A stretch of 64,000 bases of DNA, taken from positions 3,001,501 through 3,065,500 of the forward strand of contig NC_087252.1 of assembly GCF_037042905.1 (NCBI RefSeq). Reading direction: 5' to 3'. Under the pieces are notes generated by a model. The model did not search any database and had not been told where the DNA came from. It saw nothing but the letters and a program-made list of their open reading frames with translations. The stretch's first letter is position 1, and every line of letters starts with the position of its first letter. This document shows positions 14,801 to 26,800 of the stretch, piece after piece. The translations under genes and the position numbers were made by a program. The DNA comes from Lytechinus pictus (taxonomy: Eukaryota; Echinodermata; Echinoidea; Temnopleuroida; Toxopneustidae).

Positions 14801-17800
14801 ACATACTTTTATATAAGCCACTGCCGAAAAGTGTGACGACACATACTGGACGAACTTTTAGTAGGCGAGAGACTTCTCATAATCTTTGAACATACGTGTA
14901 TATACACACACATATACATAATTATATATACGTGTATATTGTTCAGAACTTTGTATCAAGCATAAATGAGAAAACTGTAGGTCTAGTGATAAGTTTAAAG
15001 GACAGTTGATATGAAGCCTATTTTTATACACGTATCAAAGTTCTATGTCCGACATTCATAAGATAAGCGCGTGAGAGATTAAAAGATATGCACTTGTTTT
15101 TGGTGACTTTTTAACCAAAGAATATTATTGCTAACCGTAACTAAATTACCTTTCTGCCCAATAATATAAAGAAAGTTTCGCCTTCACGACGCACGGCGGA
15201 TAAAAAAGTAAATGTACTGAAAAGGCCTGTTAAATGACAATGAACAACTGGGAGGTCTTTGTCGAAAATTGTTGAAACAGAATAGCGCTTTCACTCTAAG
15301 TTTCGGAGCTGACGAAAAATTACAAAATAATATGTTGTTTGTTTAGAGTCCGACCCCCTATATGTTGGACCTTCTGGAACTTTTTGTCTCTGATTTCTGG
15401 TTCTTTTGACAGTCTGTGATGTTCTCAAAGGACCTTGATTTGCTGAGTTTATAAAGTGAAGTAAGACTTGAGAAAAAAATGGGCTCGGACGTACAAAAAG
15501 GTTGATCATTTTACGGATCGCCCAACTGCTCTATTGATTGACAGATTTTCAGCAAATATTCATTGGGTGTATTTTGTCATGACGATCATTTGACAGCATT
15601 TTTTCTATGTTCTTGAATCCGTCGAGCTTGGTGGGAGCAAAACCCCCTTACTGTCATTTTAAGACGAGATACTCAGAACTTCGGGTCTATGCGTATATGT
15701 GTTGCATAAACGGAAATACCATTGGTTCTACACGGACTGGCTTTTCCGTCGGTACCCACAATCGATATTTATGCATATGTATATATCATTTTTGTTTATT
15801 CCATCTTAGGATGATGTTTAATATACCACGTTAATGTTTAACCTTGCATTTTATTACCACTTTCCCTTTTGAAATATCTAGATGCAGTTACTGTGACAAC
15901 GATAGAGCGAAAATCAACCGTAGAGGGCGCCACCGTGCAGCTTTCTTGCACGTATCTTCCTCACACTACCCCCGAAGACTTCGGATACCTTGCATGGTCG
16001 AAGGATGGCACAACATTTCTAACCTACGCATGTGAACAGTCGTGTGGGATGCAGGAATCGACATCGACCCCAATGGGCAAGTACGACCTCAACGTTGACA
16101 CGAGTTCGAGTGGGAATCTGACGATTTTCGACGTTGGTCTGGATGACGAGGCCACGTACATGTGTTCAGTGCTTACCAGTGACCTGGTCGTGTATTCAAG
16201 CACAACTCAACTATCTGTTGATGGTAAGTGACCAAATAATGCGGTTACCAATGTATTGCAGATACTTCGCAGTCTTTGTTTCTGTTATGGTAACTCCCGT
16301 AGGAACTCGGCAGGTCTGGAGAGCCTTTTCCTGGTAAACATCAAGCTGATATATAAACAATTACAATTGAAGCATTTTAGGAACTGTTATTGTTATTATT
16401 TCAAATACATACCCACCAATTTTCTCTACAAAAATTATATTTGGATAAATTTGTTATTAAATGGACTTTTAAAAATGATACAAAAGTTTGTATGACTTCT
16501 GGTAGGGCAATAACTAGGCTAGACCGGTTTGAAATGTTTACGCTTTACCGAATTCCCACACTTCTAGATATTTAACTCGGAAGCAGTGTGCAGAATTTCA
16601 ACAAAATCCTTATCTCGCCTCCCTAAAGTCAATATTTTTGTTGAGCTCTTATGTTTTCCCTTAGCGGTCTGACCTCGAAGATGTGAATAATTTGTCAGAG
16701 GATAAGAATGTCAAACAACACGGTTGTTATTTAATGTGTATTAAAGGTTCGCATGAAAAACGACAGGAATTGGAATTTGATCTGTATACAATTGTCCTCC
16801 AAGAGAAAGAGAGAGAAAAAAAAATTATCCTACATTTAAATATTTTCAATCAAACAACTTTCAATTAATATTTAAAAGAAGAGCATGCCAAATACTCCAA
16901 TTGCAGCTAATATAAACTAAAGCTAATTTAAACTCATTATTGAAATAGGAGCAATCATACTAAAAACGAAGTCTTTGGGACACACATTAACGAATATATG
17001 CACTTTTGAAACGGCAGATATTTTCTAGTTAAATTACATTTATACACTTAATAATAACAACCATTAAATCAAAAGACGATCAGTCACTGGTATAAAAGCC
17101 TACAGTCATAGTTCAATTTCAACCCTGAAAATCTGAAGTGTTTTACTAATTCAATGGGATATTCTATCCTTAAAAGTACAAATTGAAGTGGGTCATTTCT
17201 TTCCGAAGTTAATATTCGATTTGATGATAAGCTGTATGGACAGAGATCAATATTGTATCAATCAAATATCATGACTAATGATATTAGGAAACCAAAGGTC
17301 ATGTGTATCTCCGTTGCCGGGCTATTTATATATCTTTGTTTATTCATTGCTGGTTACACTGTTTGCCTCTTGGTCGACAGTTTTTTTTGGTTTTTTTTCA
17401 AGTTCAAATTAAAATATCATGAACAATAATATAGAATGTGAATTTCATTGCTTTACTGATATTAAATACCTTTTTAAGAGACACCACAAGGAAAAGAAAA
17501 GCAATATAACCAACAACCGTAAATATCACGCGAAACCATGATTATTAAGATACTTTGAAAAAAAAAACATACGTTTTGAACCACCCCTCCCCCCAAAAAA
17601 CACCAAAAGTCACTGTTTGATCAAAAACAGTACTACGGGGTACACGCTTTAAAATATGATTATATTGGGTTCTTTATCTTTTTTCTTTCTTTCATAGAAA
17701 GATTTTGTTCAAAATCAAACACGAAAGCAATGCAATTTACAGAAAAATCATGAAGCGAACATATTTACAACAACCGTACATGCGTACTACTATCTAATGA

Positions 17801-20800
17801 TAAAACAAAATTATGATGTTTTTGAGTGAGAACCCTTTCAATTTCACAATAGCGTTTCAATACGTTCTTAAAAGAGCTACAACACATCCGATCACCCTTA
17901 CAACGTGTCGAAAAAATAAAATATTTAGCGTAAAGAATATAACGGTTAACAGTAGAGTATTGAGCGATAGGGCAACCAAACAAAACAAAAATCGTATTCA
18001 AATACTCGTCATTGTTCAAAAAGAGGTTTGGAAGTTTTGAATAAATTGTTGAGTTACAGGGCAGTCCCAAAACAGATGTGAAATACTTTCAACAGAGGAA
18101 GAACAACATGTACATGAATGAGATTCAGACAAGCCAATATCGTAAAGATGTTTGTTTACCAAAATTATCCGATCGAGAAGTTTATATTGAAAGTAGCGGA
18201 GTTTTGTTGAAAGACATCGTTTAAAGGGAATCATATACAATCTATTCCAATTATTAACCGGTTCATTTAAAATGGATGCCCATTTCGGTTGCGAAGTCGG
18301 GGACGTTAAGATTTTATCAACATGAATTATATGGATAAACTTGCATACCTTAAAAACATTATTTATATTATATAACAAATATTCTTGAGTTCTACTCTCA
18401 ACAAGATGTTGACGAAAATTTTTCCATTCATTGGGTACGACTCCAAGCAATTAAAATTTCTCGAATTAATTGATTATTTATTTGTAATATTTTGGGATCA
18501 TCGTGTTTTAAATTACATGTCCAAAACAATTCTCATCTTAATCTTTGGGGTCTTAATCTTTGCAGCATGTCCTGGGATGGAAAAAAGTAACAGGTATATT
18601 TATATATGTGTATAAAATGTACTTTCAAACCCCAATAGTCAATTAACTGCATAATCTAATGAGATTTTTGTTCCAATGTATGACGACAACGCGAACTTGC
18701 TGTTGATTGTATTTCTGTCATGTTAGTTTGCCATCCCTAAAGTATACATCTGCTATCCTTTTTTGACTTTCCTATAGTTCTTATTCAGGATACTGTAGTC
18801 TCAGACTACAGGACCGCATACACCAATAATTCGGTCGTGCAAATCCAAGTTGAACAATCCTATCAGTTTCGCTGCTCCCTCGTTCTTCCAACAAAACCTC
18901 GCGTTGAGATTGTCTGGGAGGGACAGCAAATAGATTTCACAATGGATGATCAGGTCGATGAACCGAGCAGTGACGACAGTGGCCTAGTGACGTCACATCG
19001 TGTGGTCCACGTGACGGGAGGCATGCAGGATTCTGGGAAGGCTTTAAGCTGCTTAGCAACGCATCCCACGACGGGTCAGACGGTGGTTTCTAGGGTTGTT
19101 TTGGATGTCCAAGGTAAGACAAATTTCGAGAAAATAACTAGATTAGTAATGAGCTTAGTAAAATTGATGCACTAATTTCTTATACTCTAGTAATACATAT
19201 TATTATTTCCTACTAAGGAATAGCCCATTTCACCCTCTCATCTCGTCATTGTTACTAGATCCTAGTTAAACTACTCAGTTACTGTATATATACTTATATA
19301 TTTAAGAAGTACCATCTGGCTCATTTTTTTAACCAAGGAGCCGCAATCCAAATCTGGACTTAAAATATGGTGACACTGAAAATGAAAAATAATAATGAAC
19401 TTCGCAGCATGATCTCCTCGCGTGACAAACTATCGCGATAAATATCAGTAGAACGGGCCTTAAGTTCTTTTAAAATTAAAAGAAAATATTTACTTTTACT
19501 TTTTTCTTGGTACCACAGCATGCCCGTTGTCTGTCATGGTCCACGAATGCCCGACATCGGTAATTTCCGGGAACTCGGCAACTCTTCGATGCCGTTCGGC
19601 AGCTACTTCGCCTCCACCCGTGCTCTACTGGCTCTACGACGGCGTCCGTGTTCAAAATTCCACATCGACCATTGCCGAAGACGGTGCGAACGTTTTATCG
19701 CATACCAAATTATTCGACAGATTAGACTTCAACAGGGAGTTCAAATGTTGTATCGAGTCCACTGCAATGTGCAACCAGCTATGTTCCGATTCATGCAGAC
19801 CAGATATTCTATGTAAGGATGGAGGGCAATTCAATAATATCCAGTTGTGTATAACTGTTTTTGGTTAGAATATAATAGAAATACACTGGTAATGATATCA
19901 ACAACAATGATATTGACAAAGGTTATTGATTTCTAATGATAACATTTTTACTAAAATGTGATATGGGGTTCCAGGAAAAATAATGGATCTACATGAACAT
20001 TGTGCTTCGGTTTCACCTTAACATGTGGTGATTCGCCGTAAGGTTTGTCTTATCTTTCCTAATTAAGTTGTTCTGGAACAAACCCGTGCGTTTTGTTACC
20101 CTATAGTACGACATGAATTCGTGATATCAATTATAGTATTAATGATTCTGATGATGATGTAGTCTGATAAATCGCTAAAATTTACCCAAGCATGACGCAA
20201 CAGAAGAGCAGTCAGCTACAGTTCATGCATTTTAATACCAAAGAACCAATATTTTACCTCTATATGCAGATCCTGTTTCGAATGTGGTGGTCCACTCCAG
20301 CGTACCCATTGACAGCGTGATAGAAGGAACCCGGGATTTTGAAGTCAATTGCACTGCGAGCGGCAACCCAATGGGGTCGTCCTTCATCGGCTGGACGCGT
20401 ATAGACGAAGATGGTAACGTCGCTGGACCACAGAGGGAATCGCCGATGAAGTTTACCGCGGTTAGTCGGTCGGATGCCGGAAGGTACCGCTGTACGGTCG
20501 ACAACGGTGTGGGTTCAAGCCGCTTTGAAACCGTGAAGATCATAGTCTACCGTAAGTCTTTGGTAGTGGGTTAGACACTGGCGTAAATCCGTGTTGATTG
20601 GTGGGGGGGATGACTGAAATATTTTGGCATTTTTTTGCAATCATGTTTTTAGATATGCAAGGAATTGTCATTGATATGTCCACAGTGGCGTACCGTGGGT
20701 CACGGCATTGGGGAGGGGGGCACCAGTAAAATTTTTGAATCACTAAGTGAGTGCGCGAAGCGCGCTAAGTTGCCAGTTATACTGACCTAATAGAGACATT

Positions 20801-23800
20801 TTAAGGACAATGTCATTAAACGGATATGTATCTCACTGATCAAATAATGCGAGCGCGAAGCGCGAGCTGAAATATTTTATATTCACACCTAAAAAGGGAC
20901 AATATAATCAAATTTGTGTAATCATGATAGGTACCTGTCTCGCTAAACAATGCGCGCGCGAAGCGCGAGCTGAAAACTTAGATAATTCAGACCTGAAGTG
21001 GGGCATTCTAAGGTTTCTTTGTAGGAATTAACTAGGACCATACGTATTTCATTAAACAAATGATGCGAGCGCGAAGCGCGAGCTGAAAATTTTTGATATT
21101 CAGATCAGAAGGGACATTTTAAGGACTGATTTTAGGAATTCATGAAGAGCAGACATATCTCACCAATCCACTAGACTAGTGCGCACGTAATCACGGACAG
21201 GAAATGTTTCATATATAAGAAGACCTTAACATGGGGCAATCACTTTTGAGTCATGAAAAAGAAGCATATGTCACTACATAAAACAATGATAACTCAAGTG
21301 CTAGGAAATATATTTGGTTTATATTGACTTGAAAACGGGATGTTTTAGTACAACAGGATTATATATCTCGTTAAACAGACAATGCTAGCACCGGGAACAA
21401 TAAAAAAAAAGACGTAGGCCCTGGGCAAATTATGTTTCATAAAGTTGTAATGTAACATAACATAATTATAATATAATATAACATTATAATGAATATTTTC
21501 TTCTTTCCCACTACGTTTCTCTTCCTTTCTCCCTTTTTTCTCCTTTCCCCCTTTCCCCGTTTTTTTTTTGTCAGCCGATGGGGGGGGGGGGGGATGTGCC
21601 CCCCATGCCCCCCGTATTTACGCCACTGTATGTCCATATGGCAAAACCCCTCCAATATTATTATCCTTTTTTTTACCCCATGATGGTTTAATGGTTTTAT
21701 TATAGATTACATTAAAAAAAAATTGACATTCCATCTTAATCCCTTCCCAAAGACCCCAACATTGATGAATTGGAAGAAACAGGGGTTTCTCTTCAATGTT
21801 ATAATAAGGACATAAGTATTTCGTTTGGAAATGGTGAAATGGCTCTTTATTTGCATTTTATGATTCAATAATATTGTTTTATTTGTTAAGCGGTATTTTA
21901 GGAAGAATTTTCACCAATAAAACAATTATCTCTTGTGATTTTTTTTTTCATTTCTTTCGTAAAAAGTGGGGGGGGGATGTTTGTACAGGCCATCCCCCCC
22001 TCCTCGAAAAGTGGGGGGATATATCCCCCCATCCCCCCCGGGATTTACGCCAGTGGGGTTAGAATCATCGAGTCTAATTTCGATTCCATAGGAGGTCATA
22101 TGGAGAAAAAGAAATGGAATCTTTTTTCATTTGGGCAGTTAAAGTAAATATGGCCAAAATACATCAGAGAACATCATAAAAAAAATCTAAGTGTCTTTTT
22201 TTCTTCATTAATTTTCACCTTATTTGTGAGCGGGGCCTTTTGTCTGGTGGACTTGGGTCGTTTTTAGGACCATATACATGGTAGACTTCTGTACTACTGA
22301 ATGTATACAATTGATACACAAGAGATTTGCTTTATATATCAGACAAATATAGTGCCACTTTTCTTTGTGTATTTTAGGTTTTTTTTTCATAGCTGATGTT
22401 ATTTGGGATGAGCGAGCGGGTGTGGGTGTGTGGATGTTAAATGTGAGGACATGTGTATGTGTTGCAAATACTTAAAAAAAAAATAGAGTTTGCAAAAAGA
22501 CGTATCATTCATGTTTTACAGTTCCATCTTCCTCCATCCATGACACCAAGAAGTCTTAAGCACACAAACAACAGTTCAAGAATGGGTAGGGGTGGGTATG
22601 GTCTTTCCCTTTTATTTTTTTAATCAAATAGAAAAATAAGAAATACAGAGGATCCCCACTAAAGTTCAGTTTGAGGGTGTAAATGGAGTGAGAACTTTTC
22701 CTTAGCAAGGACCTTTATCTCATGCTTGCCAGAGATTTTATGGTAAAATGTTGCTTGCCAGTGATGGGGGGGGGGGGGGGGGGACAAGAAGTACATGTAT
22801 AGACATCTGCAAGTTAACTTCAACTTATTACTTTTTAAACATTTTAGACCAGGTCCAAAACAAAAACAAGATTCCACTTTACATCTGATCAATATTGAAC
22901 ATACCTATCTCCTCACCCCCCCCCCCCCAAAAAAAAACACAATAATAATAATCTAAAATTGAATAAAGTTAAATATTCAGACGAATAATGTTAATCCGTC
23001 ACAACGATTGAACAACATCTCTGTCAAATAAAATATAAAAACACCACTAATATAATGCAGTTAGTGAATGTACAGAGTTGAATGTAATGAGAGAGGGCGC
23101 TGTGATATGAAGGTAAGAAAAGCCCAAGTCCTGGGCTTGGGCTTTTCTTACATTCATACCCGTTGTTTATCCCCCTTTATTTAAGTTACTTCTAAGATGA
23201 TTTCAGATTTATCATTTATACACAAGGTGAGTCATTGTATAAGGAACAATTTCCCATATTTAATTCAATTTCGCCAAAAATTGGACTTGGGCCGTTTTTA
23301 TATTCAGATACTCTTGCAACTGTACTTAGCCATCTATGACATCGAATTCCCATCGGACGAATAAATAATATCGTTTCAGAAGTTTTAGACAACATTTAAA
23401 TCCTAATTAATTGTCATAGAATACCATACGCCATAGACTTTCAACTGTTGATCATACCCCCCTTGTCATTATATAGATCCTCCAAACATCACCAACGAAG
23501 AATACCGTGCCCATCGCAACGAAGGCGAATCAGTATCACTGACCTGCAACGCAACGGCGAACCCTAGGCCAAAGATCACATGGTACACTCCCGATAACCG
23601 AACGATCAGTGGCCCGCCCTCTGCAGTAGAAACTACAACAGAGCAAAGTGACTACTCTATCAACATCAGCAGTAGGCTGGATATAGTCAATATAGTTCCG
23701 GCCGTCCATTACGGGATATATTGGTGCGTAGCGGAAAATGACTACGGAAGGGCTGAGATAAGTGTGACTCTCGGCGGAAAGTGTAAGTATAATAATCACA

Positions 23801-26800
23801 AAAGGGACTCTATTCATCTAGGAAAGGTTTTCACTTGATTTTGAGATAATCCTGCTAATTAAGAAATGAGGCACTCATGATGGGCTCCTTATAATCAATA
23901 TATCAAATATTGTAACCTATCCTGTCTACTTACCAGTGCATATTATTTAAGAAAAAACGTGGCATTGTAAAGACTCTTCTGCTGCTTCTGAATATTAAAA
24001 CGAAATATCACTTATCGGAGGCATACTGTTGTATGTCCACTACAAAATAAACCCAAGATAACAAGTATGACCACATAAAACCTGTCTGATATTAGAATAC
24101 CATTGCCCTTCTGATAACTTATTTTCCTCGAACCTACAGCCAAACCCGCCCCACCAACGGCAGTTAGTTTCATCCAAAAGACAACCACCCAGACATCCCT
24201 GGACGTCATCTGGCGGCCGGGGCACGATGGAGGCGCTGATGAGACATTTACCGTGAGGTCATGTCTAGTGGGAGCCAATGAGAAGTGTACTGTTCATCGC
24301 GGTATAACAGATACGCATTTCAACATCACCGCGTTGCTGCCGTACTCGCTATACGACGTCACAGTAACCGGAGTCAATGTTTTCGGGGAGAGCGAAGCGT
24401 CACAACCTGCTCGAAATTCCACAGCTCGTAAGTTTCCTATTTTTTTTTACTCACAAGTATAGAGACTGATCTCGGCCTTTGCGCAACCCTCCCTAAAGAT
24501 GAAGACTTTGTAAAAGCGCCGTGATGTAGCGGTTCTGACTCTCGTCTTGTAGTCAGAGTGTCTTGAGTTCGAATCCCACCATGGCCTAGCGTCCTTTCGC
24601 AAGGCGTCAATCAACACTTTGCCACTCTCACCCAGGTGCTAATTTGTTACCGATATAAAATAACTGTCATTGTGGTCGGTTTGGCAAGTGTGCGCCTAAC
24701 AGGCTACTAAAAGATATAAATCGAGTGACCGCGTAATAATAATTCTTAAGCGATTGAGAAGTCGCAGATTGATAAAGCGCTATATAAAAGCCAATTATTA
24801 ATATTATTATTAAAATTATGAAATTTACAGGAGTATCACCAATTATTTTGAAACCTTTATTGTTTATGTTTTTCACAAACGCATCAGAATATAACTGTAT
24901 GCAAAATCCAGAGTTGCACTTAATGTGAACTCGACTCTTATATCTGTGAAATGCTCAATCATTTTCTATCATGTGTTTAAGTGTTGTATTTACATACAAG
25001 AACTCATGATAATTGTTGATTATTTACCAGCTCGATCAATATTCAGAGGTATTTCACGTTTTAGATTAATTGTGGTATAATATTTTTTTTTCTCTCTATT
25101 CATTTCCGGTTAGCTTTGTCACCTGATCAACTAGGTAAGTTTACAATCGTGTTATCTCATTTCTTTCCATTTAATCACATTATGCTCCTCAATCTCAGGA
25201 TATCACATTATTTTAATTTAGTTAAGTCTTATGCCTTTTTATCAAATTGATTTAAACAAACTGCGTTTTGACAAATTGTTAATTTTAAAGCTATTATGTA
25301 ATCTTCCTTTTTCGAAAGGGTTAAAAAACGGATACAAAGACATAGATAAAACACTGGTTAAACAGGGCTACAAAACGGTAATCAACGTATTGATTCCTTC
25401 ATGGCCGTTATTGACTATGCCTGCTTTTGTTTTTCTTTTTTAAGAACTTTCTACTGCATTGTCATAAAAGTTAATGATGACGGTTGATAGACGATGCGAT
25501 GGATATGACGATTATGATAACAATGATGATGTTGAATGACGGTGTGTATAGTATGTAGATATCTCATGGACAGATTACGTTTATTATACCTTAGTAAATA
25601 ACTTCAACCCTCTTTGTATCCGAATCCAGGTGTAGTCGCTACGTTTGACATCACATCTGGGTATATTACTGTTAAGCGCAAATCAAACAACACAAGTCCG
25701 ATTCCTAATGACCTCTGCTTTGACTTGGAGGTTAAGGTGATCGTTACTCGACGCGAAGAGGCGTGTCTGAAGCTCAACAATCCAGTCAAAGTGGATACTG
25801 TAGTCTCACAGTCACAAATCTGGTTGCTTAGTTGTGGGCGGGGCGTGTGCAGCGAGGGGGATCACGTGATGTTCCCAGCTCCGCGTAAGTTGTTTTATTT
25901 GATATGCAAGGGAAATACGAGGATATGACAAATTATCAGTTTATTAAAAAAATTAAGCAGCTAACGCAAAAAAAAAAATTATTTACTTTTACAAATTTCA
26001 GCATTTCACTTGTTGCCGTATGTTGATAATCTACAACTACCTGACTATACCATGGCCCTGGGAAACGTGGGTGCTTCTCCAATTTGTCATTACCAAAACC
26101 ATCGTTATTTCGTAGCGAAATGATCGCTTTTATTTATTTCTGTTTGTGTGTTTTTTGCGTGTCTAATTTTATCTCCCCAAAATTATCTTCATAATTGGAG
26201 TGAAAACCCTTTTTTTTTTACTTGCCAATTTTTTTCCAATCAACCACCCCCTCTTCAAAAATTGCCCTAAGGTCCCTTGGTTATTCCAGTTTGGGGAGCA
26301 GAGTGAATTTGATATATTCATTGCATCCATTTTTGTTTTCTGAACAGCCTTGGAAAGTAAATCGCCAGAAACCAATGACCTCGACATCACCAGCCTTGTC
26401 GCTATCGTAGCGGGCGCTGTCGTGTGTCTAGTCGTCATCCTTATCGTATTCGCAGCATGGAAATGGAATAAAAAGAGAGGTAAGACTATTGTTGGTATAG
26501 TATCTTGAAAATTACAACAGATACTGATATCAGTGCTCTATCCATATCTGAATATATTGCGTACATCTCGATTTGTTTGTCGTCACACTTTAGGCTGCTC
26601 TTGACGTATCGGAATAGGTAGAAATTACCAGGTTCCATGGACAGTGGCCTGCTAGCATTGCATGTAGACTATGCTGCTTTTCCATTTCAGATTTCATGCA
26701 TGCTATTTTTTAAAATATATATATATAAAAAAAGATATCACCAACTTCACATCATCCACATTTTTTGTTGAACAGGGCTTTCGTTGTTATTATCTCATAA

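Larger units (their letters stand above)
2866..15881 (+). other. Gene 1 first intron or upstream region, repeat-rich
   Basis: Thirteen kilobases with no Ig-type exon that I could see on either strand. Contents include a TTAA-flanked MITE (3746-4319), a TAAA-rich stretch (about 8150-8240), a hAT-like element (9953-10240), a TA dinucleotide run (10957-10976), a GA/G tract (11993-12046), CT and GT-rich stretches (13745-13770, 13980-14030) and candidate first exon B. The rest is unassigned AT-rich DNA. Confidence 0.6.
20576..22055. mobile_element. hAT-like element (outer), interrupted by a second hAT-like element
   Basis: The ends are inverted copies beginning CACTGGCGTAAATCC. They are flanked by a perfect 8-bp duplication GGGTTAGA (20568-20575 and 22056-22063). 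An 8-bp duplication and CA-(C/G)TGGCG ends are hAT-superfamily traits. Removing the inner element leaves about 530 bp with G/C homopolymer runs and no transposase frame, so it is non-autonomous. It lies in intron 5 of gene 1. Confidence 0.85.
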
